This document shows, one piece after another, positions 1 to 10,567 of a stretch of 64,000 nt of DNA (positions are counted from its first letter, which is position 1; each line of letters opens with the position of its first letter). The notes under the pieces were generated by a model, which saw only the letters and a list, made by a program, of their open reading frames with translations, did not search any database and was not told where the DNA came from. Source of the stretch: Methanolobus sp. (lineage in GTDB: Archaea; Halobacteriota; Methanosarcinia; Methanosarcinales; Methanosarcinaceae); contig NZ_JADQBZ010000008.1 in NCBI RefSeq assembly GCF_016278365.1, positions 434,001 to 498,000 on the forward strand, in the 5' to 3' direction. The position numbers were made by a program, and so were the translations under genes.

Positions 1-4
1 GCCC

Positions 5-14
5 TATATAATTT
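5..14 (+). promoter_or_regulatory. TATA box of the cytochrome b5-like gene
   Basis: An AT-rich TATA-like element (tatataattt) lies about 55 bases ahead of the first gene. An archaeal start site 22-27 bases downstream would give a short leader carrying the GGTGAGGAT ribosome-binding site seen at 58-67. This is inferred from sequence only. Confidence 0.45.
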
Positions 15-67
15 AAGGGTACCCAAAAGCCTATAAGCTAAAAAGAAAATGTGTAGGTGGTGAGGAT

Positions 68-304
68 ATGGAAGAATTTACACTTGAAGAAGTTGCAAAA
101 TATAACGGAAAAAATGGCCAGAAAGCTTACATTATCTACTCAGGTAAAGTGTATGATGTCACAGAGAGTGATTTCTGGGATAGTGGTGAACATATGGGAC
201 TTCACGAAGCAGGTTTGGATCTGACGGAAGACCTTGATATGGAAGCTCCACACGAATCCGATTCACTTGAAAATTTCAAGATTGTAGGAGTCATTAAGAA
301 ATAA
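68..304 (+). CDS. Cytochrome b5-like heme/steroid-binding domain protein
   Basis: A 78-residue single-domain protein. It starts FTLEEVAKYNG, followed by AYIIYSGKVYDVT, which is the typical N-terminal core of the cytochrome b5-like heme/steroid-binding fold. The classical HPGG heme motif is absent. Instead there are histidines in GEHMGLHEAG and APHE, as in the small prokaryotic predicted heme/steroid-binding proteins. The ATG is preceded by a good ribosome-binding site (GGTGAGGAT). No membrane anchor or signal is visible, so it is probably cytoplasmic. A T-rich stretch directly after the stop codon may end the transcript. Heme binding is a family expectation, not something shown here. Confidence 0.8.
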   Translation: MEEFTLEEVAKYNGKNGQKAYIIYSGKVYDVTESDFWDSGEHMGLHEAGLDLTEDLDMEAPHESDSLENFKIVGVIKK

Positions 305-473
305 TTTTTTGAATCAATTCTTTTTTAGTGCAATGTGGCTTTAGCACAGAGCTACAACCTTGGAACTGACATCCTGGAGATGCTTTCCTTGCGAACTGCT
401 CTGGTACTACAGTATCAGCGAGTGTTTTTTATAAGTGACCGGCTTCATAGAGTGCATTTGAGAGGTGATACTT

Positions 474-902
474 TTGGTAAAAGTACTTGCAACAGGAACT
501 TTTGATATACTTCATCCGGGACACATCCTTTTCCTTAGCAAAGCACGTGAGCTGGGAGACGAACTATTTGTAATAGTTGCAAGGGAATCCATGGTCAGGC
601 ACAAGCCAAAACCGATCATTCCGGAGGAGCAAAGACTGAAGATGGTAAATGCACTCAAGGTCGTTGACAACGCTGTGCTGGGGAGCGAAAAGAACATGTT
701 CGAGCCGGTCATGGAGATAAGACCCGATATCATCGCACTCGGATATGATCAGACATTCGATATCCTGAAACTGGAAACTGAATTACGTGAACTAAAGATC
801 AATGCCAAGGTCGTGCGTATCAGTGATTCAAAGACCTGCCCATTATGCAGTACAGGGAAAATAATTAAAAAGATACTGGAACGCTATGGGAAAATGTCCT
901 GA
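474..902 (+). CDS. ribL: FAD synthetase (RibL-type cytidylyltransferase-fold)
   Basis: Predicted archaeal FAD synthetase, which adenylylates FMN to FAD. The N-terminus has the nucleotidyltransferase motif GTFDILHPGH, and a second region (near residues 85-95) has the usual ALGYDQ segment. The C-terminus carries two cysteines in TCPLCSTG, a feature of the RibL family represented by MJ1179. I chose the TTG at 474 because GAGGTGAT sits just upstream at 462-469; a GTG at 465 in the same frame would overlap that ribosome-binding site. Riboflavin genes lie 1.2-2.1 kb away on the other strand, which fits a flavin role. A glycerol-3-phosphate cytidylyltransferase is the main alternative. Confidence 0.82.
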   Translation: MVKVLATGTFDILHPGHILFLSKARELGDELFVIVARESMVRHKPKPIIPEEQRLKMVNALKVVDNAVLGSEKNMFEPVMEIRPDIIALGYDQTFDILKLETELRELKINAKVVRISDSKTCPLCSTGKIIKKILERYGKMS

Positions 903-956
903 TGGCATTACAGTTATCTAATAGGACACATGATTTAAAAAAAAAGGAACAGAGGA

Positions 957-2099
957 TCAGATCAGCGCATCTTCAATTCTTGCAATTCCTTCTTTTATGC
1001 GATCCTGTGATGTCGCATAGGACATTCTTATGAAATTCCTGCCGCTTTCCCCGAAAGCTGAACCTGCAGTTACTGCAACATGTGCGTCCATAAGAAGTTT
1101 CTCAGCTACCTTATCACCGTCTCCGAACTCACTTACATCAGCAAATGCATAGAATGCTCCGTCAGGCATCTGACATTTGATCCCCATACCATAAAGCTCT
1201 TCTATCAGGAGATTGCGCCTGGCTTTGAACTTATTAACCATTTCTGCCAGTGGCTCCTGTGGGCCTTTTAGGGCAGCTACTCCCCCGTGCTGCACAAAAG
1301 TGGTCGTATTACTGACAGAGTGTGACTGGATCTTGAGCATGCCTTCGAATATATCAGGCCTGGCGCATACATAACCCAATCTCCAGCCAGTCATTGCATA
1401 GGCTTTGGAGAAACCATTGACTGTAATGGTCCGGTCATGCATGCCCTCCATTGAGCCGATGCTCAGATGTTCCTTATCATAGATGATTTTCTCGTATATC
1501 TCATCCGAAAGTACGAGAAGATCATGATCAATGGCCAGGTCCGCAATATTCTTCAGAGTCTGCCTGTCATATACGGCACCTGTAGGATTACCGGGGCTAT
1601 TGACAACTATTAAGCGGGTCTTGTCAGTAATATATTCTTCAAGGTCCTGAGGCTTAAAACGGTCATTGGCATCAGTGGGCACCCATACAGGATTCGCACC
1701 TGCGAACTTAACGGCAGAATCATAGGAAACCCAGGCGGGATCAAAAAGAATTGCCTCATCTCCATCATCGAGGACTGTCAGCATTACTTCAAAGATAGCC
1801 TGCTTCGCTCCCGGAGTTACAAGCACATCTGACCCTTTTACGTCAAGCTTGTTTTCAGTCCGGAGCTTTTCGGCGATAGCCTCCCGGAGTTCAGGAATAC
1901 CGGCAGGAGGTGTGTAATGGGTCTCACCCCGGTACATCGCCTGGCATGCAGCTTCACAGATGTGTTCAGGAGTATCAAAATCAGGCTCACCCAGACTGAA
2001 ACTGACGACATCCACGCCCTGTTGTCTTAATTTTGTAGCCATATTTGCAACTTTTATAGTTGCAGATTCTTCCACCCTTTTTAGCCTTGATGATCCCAT
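957..2099 (-). CDS. Class I PLP-dependent aminotransferase (aspartate aminotransferase-like)
   Basis: A full-length fold-type I aminotransferase of about 380 residues. It shows the substrate-binding region FSLGEPDFDTP, the NSPGNPTG motif, DEIYEKI, and the PLP lysine in NGFSKAYAMTGWRLGY. The closest match by memory is archaeal aspartate aminotransferase, though specificity within this subfamily (Asp, aromatic, Ala) cannot be read from the motifs. ATG 2099 is preferred over ATG 2108, since GGGTAATGAT lies at a better distance from it. It is the last gene of a minus-strand run with ribH and ribC, and its 3' end converges on ribL. Confidence 0.85.
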   Translation of the reverse strand: MGSSRLKRVEESATIKVANMATKLRQQGVDVVSFSLGEPDFDTPEHICEAACQAMYRGETHYTPPAGIPELREAIAEKLRTENKLDVKGSDVLVTPGAKQAIFEVMLTVLDDGDEAILFDPAWVSYDSAVKFAGANPVWVPTDANDRFKPQDLEEYITDKTRLIVVNSPGNPTGAVYDRQTLKNIADLAIDHDLLVLSDEIYEKIIYDKEHLSIGSMEGMHDRTITVNGFSKAYAMTGWRLGYVCARPDIFEGMLKIQSHSVSNTTTFVQHGGVAALKGPQEPLAEMVNKFKARRNLLIEELYGMGIKCQMPDGAFYAFADVSEFGDGDKVAEKLLMDAHVAVTAGSAFGESGRNFIRMSYATSQDRIKEGIARIEDALI

Positions 2100-2143
2100 G
2101 GAAATCATTACCCTATTACATAATATTTAAACCTATCTTTTGA

Positions 2144-2548
2144 TCAAAGGCGCTGGATAAGTTTGACAGCAGCTTCAACTGCGCGTTTTCCATAATCAAC
2201 ACGTTCGTGAGCTTCCATTCTTGTCATACCGGGTCCCGCGATTCCCAGGGTCACCGGTTTGTTATATTCCAGGGACAGGTCAGTTATCTTCCTCGCTGCT
2301 TGCTGGACAACTATCTCATCGTGCTGCGTGGCACCCTCAATTACTATTCCCATGGTAACCACTGCATCGATATCTTTCCTTTCGCACAATTTCTTGATCG
2401 CGAGAGGCATATCATATACGCCTGGCACCAGTATCTTTGCCACTACCTCGGCTCCGAGGAACTTTGCATGTTCCTCACCAAGCAATTCCATCTGGTAGGT
2501 AAGGTCCCTGTTGAATTCGGCTATTACAAATCCCAATTTAATGGTCAT
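2144..2548 (-). CDS. ribH: 6,7-dimethyl-8-ribityllumazine synthase
   Basis: Lumazine synthase condenses the ribityl-aminouracil intermediate with 3,4-dihydroxy-2-butanone 4-phosphate in riboflavin synthesis. The protein is about 134 residues, normal for the family. It has the [14 protein letters not shown] segment and the conserved [12 protein letters not shown] loop containing the catalytic histidine. ATG 2548 is chosen over the in-frame GTG at 2557 because GTGATT is placed correctly ahead of it. It lies between riboflavin synthase and an aminotransferase on the same strand. Confidence 0.93.
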   Translation of the reverse strand: MTIKLGFVIAEFNRDLTYQMELLGEEHAKFLGAEVVAKILVPGVYDMPLAIKKLCERKDIDAVVTMGIVIEGATQHDEIVVQQAARKITDLSLEYNKPVTLGIAGPGMTRMEAHERVDYGKRAVEAAVKLIQRL

Positions 2549-2571
2549 ATCAATCACTGCTGTATCCCAAT

Positions 2572-4204
<1,633 letters not shown>

Positions 4205-4235
4205 GCAAATCTCCTGATTTTTTGTGAAAGCGTAA

Positions 4236-4246
4236 TAAATATATAT
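4236..4246 (-). promoter_or_regulatory. TATA box of the aminotransferase-riboflavin operon
   Basis: On the minus strand, a strong TATA element (atatatattta-like) lies about 32-42 bases before the ATG at 4204. The expected start site gives a leader of roughly 10-15 bases that still contains the AGGAGAT site. This supports the chosen start and a single promoter for the downstream minus-strand genes. Confidence 0.5.
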
Positions 4247-4408
4247 CCTGTAATTAAACCGGGTAAGGCGTAGATAGATTATAGATAGTATCCTGACCCT
4301 TAAAGGGCAGTGCAATATCTGCCTGATTATGTAAGACTATTATATAATCCTGACCGGCCTTGTTTTAATATATTGTTCCCGGATATCCGATGCATACTTT
4401 CCAAAGGA

Positions 4409-4966
4409 TCATCCGTTGAGCATCTGCATCACATCATGCTTGGTAACAACCCCTACTACCTGGCCTTTTTCAAGTACCAGGACCGCAGGGTTCTTTTCAA
4501 GGATATGGGATATTACCTTAATATCAGCATTGGGGGAAACAGTCGGAAATGAATCACCCATCATTTCCTTGATCATCATCTGCGAGACCATAGCTTTCTT
4601 TTTATCAGCCAGGGACCTCACGACCATCTCCTCAGAGATGCTACCCACCGGAACCCCATTGGATATGACCGGTATCTGGGAAATATGATACTTGCCCATT
4701 ATCTGTACAGCAGCATCTACATGTTCTTCCGGAGAAACTGAGATCACATCGGTGTTCATGATGTTTACCACCAGGACATCCTCTTTTTCTGCGTCTTCGA
4801 ACACCTCAATTATCTTCCGGAGAGTAGATAATCGCGGATCTACATCCCCTGACTCTATGCGTGCTATCAAAGGCTGGCTGACTCCCGCGCGTTTTGCGAG
4901 GTCACTCTGGGTCAGGCTCAGTTCTACCCTTTTTTGTTTTATCTCATCAGGTGTAGGAAGTTGCAT
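4409..4966 (-). CDS. HTH (XRE-type) plus twin CBS domain transcriptional regulator
   Basis: 185 residues. Residues 5-60 form an XRE-type helix-turn-helix (LTQSDLAKRAGVSQPLIARIESG). Residues 67-185 form two CBS domains, beginning MNTDVISVSPEEHVDAAV and MGDSFPTVSPNADIKVI. CBS pairs usually bind adenine nucleotides or S-adenosyl compounds, so this is probably a ligand-sensing DNA-binding regulator of the kind common in methanogens. It stands between two separate units. Its target and ligand cannot be told from sequence. Confidence 0.88.
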   Translation of the reverse strand: MQLPTPDEIKQKRVELSLTQSDLAKRAGVSQPLIARIESGDVDPRLSTLRKIIEVFEDAEKEDVLVVNIMNTDVISVSPEEHVDAAVQIMGKYHISQIPVISNGVPVGSISEEMVVRSLADKKKAMVSQMMIKEMMGDSFPTVSPNADIKVISHILEKNPAVLVLEKGQVVGVVTKHDVMQMLNG

Positions 4967-5080
4967 AATTATTACTGATAGTTATTATAATATTTAAGCC
5001 ATTACTTTTTGAATAAAAGATAAAAAAAGAGATTAAAGTTGTGTATAATTGAAAAAATATGCCGGAAATGAACGGCAGTT

Positions 5081-5530
5081 TTAGGAATTCGTATTGATCT
5101 CTGTGACAGTACCATCCTCGTCAACAAGTCTCATCTGTCCTTCCTTCATGGTCATCTCGCTGACCAGATCGCCATCTGCATTGTAGTATTTCCAGCTGAA
5201 TCTCTCACTGTCCTCAGACCACATGTAGTATATCCTGGCATATTCATCATCAGGATTGTTGGAGTTGAATTCGGCCTTGCACATCTGCACTCCGTCAATC
5301 TCCTCAGTCCCGGTAATCATCATAGAGACATCTTCACCCGTGCCGGGGTTCGATGATGCCCAGGAGCTTCCCACGGGACACCAATCGTCCTCACTATCTG
5401 CGGATGCAGTGTATTCGACCGTTACACCATCTTCCTCATACGTCACCGTTTCATCATCGCTATCCGTACAACCGGATGTCGCCATTGCAAGGACAACTAT
5501 TGTCAGAACAAATAACCATTTTGTTTGCAT
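5081..5530 (-). CDS. Predicted secreted lipoprotein, unknown function
   Basis: A 149-residue protein with a classic lipoprotein signal: a hydrophobic stretch followed by ATSGC, with the acylated cysteine near residue 21. The mature part begins with a run of Asp/Glu (TDSDDETVTYEED) and is strongly acidic, as is common for surface proteins of halotolerant methanogens. ATG 5530 is preferred; an in-frame GTG lies three codons earlier. I do not recognise the mature domain. Confidence 0.75.
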   Translation of the reverse strand: MQTKWLFVLTIVVLAMATSGCTDSDDETVTYEEDGVTVEYTASADSEDDWCPVGSSWASSNPGTGEDVSMMITGTEEIDGVQMCKAEFNSNNPDDEYARIYYMWSEDSERFSWKYYNADGDLVSEMTMKEGQMRLVDEDGTVTEINTNS

Positions 5531-5590
5531 AATAACCACGGTTAATGCTCTGAACTGGATGGATTTAAAGGTATCGATTTATTCACAGAG

Positions 5591-6538
5591 TCACCTGAAA
5601 TATAAGAAAAGGCCGGCAATATATGCGAAGTACACCCCCATGAGCAGGCCACCTTCCCATCTCTCCAGCTTCCTTTTGGTAATACCAAAGATGACCAGAA
5701 GCACCATTATCAGTAGCATTATGGGGAAATCATACATCAAGGATTGCGGCAGGATTTCCAGCGCCCTTATTTGAGATGATACACCAAGGACAAGAGTAAT
5801 ATCCATTATGTTCGCACCCAGAATATTACCTATGGAAATATCCTGATGACCTTTCAGGAGAGATGAGACCGCAGTTATCAACTCAGGCAGAGAGGTTCCA
5901 AGAGCTACCAGTGTCAGACCGATAAGCATCTGTGGCACTCCCAGCCACTCAGCTATAGCAATGCCTGCGTCAACAAGGATATTACTGCCTATAACGACCA
6001 TGAGGGCACCTGTAGCAAAAAAAAGGACATCTCGCTTCATTTCATGCAGTGGTGTACGCTCACGTTTATTCTCATTTCCATCAAATATCGCTCGCTGTAA
6101 CTTATAATTGTAATACATAAAGCCCATGAAAACAATAAGAAGTAGCAGGCCGTCGATTGCTGAAAGTTTCCCATCAAGGGTTGTCAGGATGAGCATGACC
6201 GCTGATATCACCATAAAAGCGCCCTTGCGAATAAAGCTATGCTTGTCAATGGGTATAGCTCTGATAGCAACTATCAGACCCAGTATCAGGCCAATGTTAC
6301 ATATAGCAGAGCCAACTGCATTGCCTACTGAAAGGTCAACATGCCCCATGTAAGCAGCTGTTGCAGATACAGCAAACTCAGGAGATGTTGTGGCAAGACT
6401 TACGATCGTAGCTCCTACAATAATCTTGGGAATGCCGCTCTTTTCAGAGATCGAGACTGCGGATTCCACGAACCAATCCGCTCCTTTGGTTATCATCAAC
6501 AGACTTAAGATGAGCAATACGACAGTTTCCAGCACCAT
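5591..6538 (-). CDS. Sodium/calcium exchanger family protein (CaCA superfamily)
   Basis: A 315-residue integral membrane protein with about ten hydrophobic segments. It has the two inverted alpha repeats that define the CaCA family: GATIVSLATTSPEFAVS near residue 42 and GLTLVALGTSLPELITA near residue 208, each followed by a GNAVGSAI/GNILGANI segment. The acidic residues of the two repeats are the ion ligands. It is the length and layout of the NCX_Mj/YrbG type, and probably exports calcium or another divalent cation against sodium. In the first repeat Thr-Thr replaces the usual Gly-Thr, which may bear on selectivity. Confidence 0.87.
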   Translation of the reverse strand: MVLETVVLLILSLLMITKGADWFVESAVSISEKSGIPKIIVGATIVSLATTSPEFAVSATAAYMGHVDLSVGNAVGSAICNIGLILGLIVAIRAIPIDKHSFIRKGAFMVISAVMLILTTLDGKLSAIDGLLLLIVFMGFMYYNYKLQRAIFDGNENKRERTPLHEMKRDVLFFATGALMVVIGSNILVDAGIAIAEWLGVPQMLIGLTLVALGTSLPELITAVSSLLKGHQDISIGNILGANIMDITLVLGVSSQIRALEILPQSLMYDFPIMLLIMVLLVIFGITKRKLERWEGGLLMGVYFAYIAGLFLYFR

Positions 6539-6719
6539 GAGACAGGTAATAGATACTATGTCAATTTAAACATGCCCCATGTTGAGCATCCTGTTACAAT
6601 GATGTAAGCTTGCCCTCTAAGAAACACACAAAGCTTTTTTATCATTCCTGATATTAGCAGGGTTGTACTAAATTCACTTAGAATACGCAATTTAAGTTAG
6701 TGACAACAGAGATGATCCA

Positions 6720-7595
6720 ATGAAAGTCCACCCGCGATGCACATACTGTCTGCTCTCAAGGATACACCTGGAAGCGGAACTATCCACAAACGATAAAGAA
6801 CTGACCCACAAGGCGATTCAGGGTGGAATAGAAGTCCTTAACAGCATCTATACACCCGGCATGCCTGCTGCAGCCCTTTCCACAGTCATGCACCGGAAAG
6901 CCTACGAGATACTCAATGACAATGATCCTTACAGGGAAAAAAAAGAACTGAGCAGCAGGACTGCAGAACGCTTCCTTCCCGTTATAAGGTCTCACGTGTT
7001 CAACGGGGACTGCGATGATGCAGCCACTTTCAAACGTGCTGTACTTGCAGCAGTCATCGGAAATTATTTTGATTATGGAGTTATGGGACTGGATGTGCCT
7101 ATAGACATCTTCGAAAAGACATTTACTGAACATTTCAAGCGCGGGCTGGACGTCGACGATACAGAGAAAATGCTTTGCAGACTGGACAATGTGGTTTACC
7201 TTGCGGACAACTGTGGAGAGATACTTATCGATACGCTGGTGTTTGAAATTATCAGGAAGATGGGCGGGAAGATCACGCTGGTCGTACGCGGTGCCCCCAT
7301 CCTGAATGATGCCACCATGGAAGACGTTGAGCGTTTCGAACTCGCGCAAAAAGTAGATCATGTGCTTACCACCGGCTCAAATGCCATCGGTGTCTGCATG
7401 GAGGAGGCACCGGCAGAACTTAAAGAGGCACTTGCAAATGCATCTCTTATCATTAGTAAGGGTATGGCCAACTACGAGACCATGTCAGAAGAGAGTTATA
7501 GGCCTATAGCATACTTACTAAAGGTTAAATGCGATCCTGTGGGCGAGGACATCGGTGCTCCGCTGGGATGCTCAGTTGCCAGGGTATTCGAATAA
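6720..7595 (+). CDS. DUF89 family damage-control phosphatase
   Basis: A 291-residue protein of the DUF89/ARMT1-like family, which are metal-dependent phosphatases thought to remove damaged or excess phosphometabolites. The N-terminus has the Cys pair in CTYCLL. The core carries DNCGE (near residue 163), the metal-binding motif, followed by VVRGAPILNDATMED and TTGSNAIG, both family signatures. GAGATGATC precedes the ATG. It is separated by 12 bases from a CooT-like nickel protein and clearly shares its transcript. The natural substrate is unknown. Confidence 0.85.
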   Translation: MKVHPRCTYCLLSRIHLEAELSTNDKELTHKAIQGGIEVLNSIYTPGMPAAALSTVMHRKAYEILNDNDPYREKKELSSRTAERFLPVIRSHVFNGDCDDAATFKRAVLAAVIGNYFDYGVMGLDVPIDIFEKTFTEHFKRGLDVDDTEKMLCRLDNVVYLADNCGEILIDTLVFEIIRKMGGKITLVVRGAPILNDATMEDVERFELAQKVDHVLTTGSNAIGVCMEEAPAELKEALANASLIISKGMANYETMSEESYRPIAYLLKVKCDPVGEDIGAPLGCSVARVFE

Positions 7596-7607
7596 GGAGG
7601 TAAGGAA

Positions 7608-7796
7608 ATGTGTGAACTGAAAGTGGTACTCCTGAAAGAAGGCGAGCGTAAGACAATTATGGAGTCCGTTACAAAGATGGTTGTTGTGGGTGATTCTATC
7701 GAGCTTTATAGCATCCTTGGTGAGAAGGAAACCGTAACAGGTTCTATAAAAGAGGTCGACTTTTCAAAAGGGGAAACTATAATACTTGGAAAATGA
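7608..7796 (+). CDS. CooT-like nickel-binding protein
   Basis: A 62-residue protein beginning MCELKVVLLK and ending with a VDFSKGETIIL segment. This is the size and pattern of the CooT family. In Rhodospirillum CooT is a small nickel-binding dimer, with the metal held by the N-terminal Met-Cys, that helps mature CO dehydrogenase. The Met-Cys start is present here, so nickel binding is plausible. AAGGAGGT precedes the ATG. Its partner gene is the DUF89 phosphatase, not the cdh operon, which begins 6.6 kb downstream. Confidence 0.75.
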   Translation: MCELKVVLLKEGERKTIMESVTKMVVVGDSIELYSILGEKETVTGSIKEVDFSKGETIILGK

Positions 7797-7906
7797 TATA
7801 CCCATTCAAAAAATTTGTATTCTGGAAGACTTAAAATACAGAAACGGGTTTTGATTTCTGATTACAAAACATCAATATGTCAAATACTAAACGGAAGGGA
7901 CAAGAG

Positions 7907-8914
7907 ATGTCGAAAGTAAAAGTGGCTATAAATGGTTACGGTACCATAGGTAAAAGAGTTGCAGACGCTGTGAGCCTGCAGGACGATATGGAAGTCATAG
8001 GTATTTCCAAGACCAGACCTAACTTTGAGACCCAGCTTGCACACCAGAAGGGTTATCCTGTTTATACTCTTGCAGACAAGATGGATGCAATGAAAAAAGC
8101 CGGAATACCTGTGGCTGGCAGCATCGAAGATATGGTTACAAATGCAGACATTGTGGTTGACTGTACCCCGGGTGGCGTAGGTGAGGAAAACAAAAGCCTA
8201 TATGAGAAGGCTGGCGTCAAGGCCATATGGCAGGGCGGGGAAGAACATGAATTAGCAGGAGTCTCTTTTAATGCATCATCTAATTATGAAGAGGCTTTCG
8301 GAAAGGACTTTGTAAGGGTGGTCTCGTGCAACACAACAGGCCTTTGCAGGGTACTCCATCCCCTTGACCAGCAATTCGGTGTCAACAAGGTAAGGGTCAC
8401 GTTGATGAGAAGAGCAGCTGATCCGGGAGATATAAAGAAGGGACCTATTAATGCGATTGTTCCAAACCCCATAAAACTCCCGTCACACCATGGCCCGGAT
8501 GTCAAGACAATCATGCCTCACATCAATATAGTTTCGACGGCAGTAAAACTCCCTACGACGCTCATGCATGTGCACACACTCAACATCGAGCTCGGAAAAG
8601 AATGCTCTGCGGCTGATGTCAGGAGCATCTTTGAGAGGCAGTCCCGCATAAGGCTTATAGGGCAAGGTATTAACTCCACTGCCGAGATAATAGAGCTTGG
8701 CAGGGATCTTGGACGCCCGAGGAACGATATGTGGGAGAACTGTGTGTGGGATGACTCCATCACAATGCACGAAGGAGAACTCTATTTCTTCCAGGCTATC
8801 CATCAGGAATCTATTGTGATCCCGGAGAACATAGATGCGATCCGTGCCATGACAGAACTTGAGAAGGACGGCGCAAGATCTGTAGCTAAGACCAACAAGG
8901 CAATGGGTTTCTGA
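7907..8914 (+). CDS. gap: Glyceraldehyde-3-phosphate dehydrogenase, archaeal type II
   Basis: The NAD(P)-dependent archaeal GAPDH, acting in gluconeogenesis/glycolysis. It has 335 residues from the ATG at 7907, beginning VKVAINGYGTIGKRV, the Rossmann motif. The catalytic cysteine lies in VSCNTTGLCR near residue 139. The MRRAADPGDIKKGP segment is typical of the archaeal enzyme. An in-frame ATG ten codons earlier exists but adds residues unlike the family. It is followed at short distance by an IMPase-family phosphatase. Confidence 0.94.
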   Translation: MSKVKVAINGYGTIGKRVADAVSLQDDMEVIGISKTRPNFETQLAHQKGYPVYTLADKMDAMKKAGIPVAGSIEDMVTNADIVVDCTPGGVGEENKSLYEKAGVKAIWQGGEEHELAGVSFNASSNYEEAFGKDFVRVVSCNTTGLCRVLHPLDQQFGVNKVRVTLMRRAADPGDIKKGPINAIVPNPIKLPSHHGPDVKTIMPHINIVSTAVKLPTTLMHVHTLNIELGKECSAADVRSIFERQSRIRLIGQGINSTAEIIELGRDLGRPRNDMWENCVWDDSITMHEGELYFFQAIHQESIVIPENIDAIRAMTELEKDGARSVAKTNKAMGF

Positions 8915-8928
8915 TACCCATTATCTTT

Positions 8929-9744
8929 ATGGGGAATACGAATCATTTTCTGGGACTGAGCAACAGGATAGCTGATGCTGTCCAGAACAGTATTAAGGAT
9001 ATTGTGGGAACACTCCACGCCAGCGATACTTTATACATGGGTGCTGACGGCACCCCCACAAAAGTTATTGATGACATCGCTGAAAGAGTAGTCCTGGAAA
9101 TACTTTCAGAAGAAAGGCAACCTATAAGGGTTCTCAGTGAGGAGTGCGGTGAAAAGATAATAGGCAGTTCTCCCCAGTATACTATTATAGTGGACCCCAT
9201 TGACGGGACCTACAATGCATGCTTCGGGATTCCATTCTACAGCATATCACTCGCATTTAAGTGCGCGTCAGATGAAGATGTATGTTTCGGATATGTAAAG
9301 AACCTCGCAACAGGCGATATATTTCATGCATCTATGGGAGAAGGTGCGTTCCTTAATTCAAGAAGAATAGGAATATCTAATAAGCCGGACATAAGTAAAT
9401 TCTGTGTAAGTATCTATGGTTACAGGCCCCACGTCAAAGAAACCACCATGCTTTGCAGAAAGGTCAGAAGAATTCGAATACTTGGGAGCGTGGCTCTTGA
9501 ATTGTGCTACACAGCTGCAGGGAAGTTCGATGCATTCATCGACGTAAGAGGGTCACTGCGCCTGACTGACGTTGCAGCCGGCAAATTGATAATAGAAGAG
9601 GCAGGAGGGGTTGTCACTGATGGTTCCGGTGCTCCTCTGCATCTTGAAGACAGCATCATAAATAGAGTGCACATGGTTGCATCCAATGGGTATGCACATG
9701 AAGAGATATTGAAGCTTTTAACAGGGAGTTCGCATGACGGTTAA
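8929..9744 (+). CDS. Inositol monophosphatase/fructose-1,6-bisphosphatase family phosphatase
   Basis: 271 residues, with the lithium-sensitive phosphatase motifs: LSEECGE (metal Glu), VDPIDGTYN (metal Asp pair), and a C-terminal DVAAGKLIIEEAGG. Archaeal members act on inositol phosphate, fructose 1,6-bisphosphate or NADP. It overlaps the NAD kinase gene by 11 bases. In Methanocaldococcus (MJ0917) a phosphatase of this type is fused to NAD kinase, so NADP phosphatase activity is a serious candidate here, alongside FBPase. The second aspartate motif reads DVRGSLRLTDVA, slightly diverged from the usual WDxAAG. Confidence 0.85.
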   Translation: MGNTNHFLGLSNRIADAVQNSIKDIVGTLHASDTLYMGADGTPTKVIDDIAERVVLEILSEERQPIRVLSEECGEKIIGSSPQYTIIVDPIDGTYNACFGIPFYSISLAFKCASDEDVCFGYVKNLATGDIFHASMGEGAFLNSRRIGISNKPDISKFCVSIYGYRPHVKETTMLCRKVRRIRILGSVALELCYTAAGKFDAFIDVRGSLRLTDVAAGKLIIEEAGGVVTDGSGAPLHLEDSIINRVHMVASNGYAHEEILKLLTGSSHDG

Positions 9745-10567
9745 AAAGATTGGTATTGTATCACGCTATGATAACCTGGAAGCTTTGGAGATGGCAGGGA
9801 CAATTTTGAAGAACTTTGAGAAAAGAGTCGAAATTGTGCTGTCTACCAAAACCGCGGAACACCTGGGAAAAAGTAACCTGGCTGTCCCTGTTGAGAATAT
9901 GAGAAGTGTCGGAGCAGAGTTAATCATCTCCATCGGTGGAGATGGAACCGTACTGCGCAATATTTCGAAGATGGAAGATCCACTACCTGTCCTGGGAATA
10001 AATATGGGCACATTGGGATTTCTTGTTGATGTGCAGCCCGGAGAAGCCATCGCCGCAATCGAGGATGTACTGAGAGGATTCACATACACAGAACGCAGCC
10101 GACTGGATGTGTCATTCAATTCGGAAACACTACCTCCTGCAACCAATGAAGTTGTGCTTATCACTGCAAGGCCTGCAAAGATACTCACTTTCCGAGTATC
10201 ACTGGATGAGTCGCTGATGGAGGTGATCCGGGCTGACGGAGTAGTCATTGCGACCCCCACCGGGTCGACAGCTTATGCGATGAGCGCAGGCGGCCCCATA
10301 GTTGACCCAAGAGTTAACGCCACCCTGATAGTACCCCTGGCACCTTTCAAACTTTCTGCCAGACCTTGGGTGGTCCCGGCTACCAGTACCATCAAAGTAG
10401 AGATGATAATCCCTGAAAAAGAAGCAGTGGTAGTCATTGACGGACAGCACTCTTACAGCATAAAAGCTAACGATGTTGTCACCCTTACAAGAGCAAAGAA
10501 TCCTGCAAGGTTTGTCAGCAGTTCTGTTAACGGGTTTTATGAAAAAGTCCAGAGCAAACTTACATAG
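9734..10567 (+). CDS. nadK: NAD kinase
   Basis: A 277-residue ATP/polyphosphate NAD kinase that makes NADP. It has the GGDGT phosphate-binding motif (near residue 69), GINMGTLGFL, the NEVVL segment, and the glycine-rich TPTGSTAYAMSAGGP loop. The start ATG lies inside the end of the upstream phosphatase gene, which suggests translational coupling. Together the two genes could set the NAD/NADP ratio. Confidence 0.93.
   Translation: MTVKKIGIVSRYDNLEALEMAGTILKNFEKRVEIVLSTKTAEHLGKSNLAVPVENMRSVGAELIISIGGDGTVLRNISKMEDPLPVLGINMGTLGFLVDVQPGEAIAAIEDVLRGFTYTERSRLDVSFNSETLPPATNEVVLITARPAKILTFRVSLDESLMEVIRADGVVIATPTGSTAYAMSAGGPIVDPRVNATLIVPLAPFKLSARPWVVPATSTIKVEMIIPEKEAVVVIDGQHSYSIKANDVVTLTRAKNPARFVSSSVNGFYEKVQSKLT

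Noticed and set aside
305-473. Possible RNA gene between the b5-like and ribL genes
   Set aside because: Looked for tRNA-like stems and a GTTCRA motif and found none; only a T-run after the first gene is visible.
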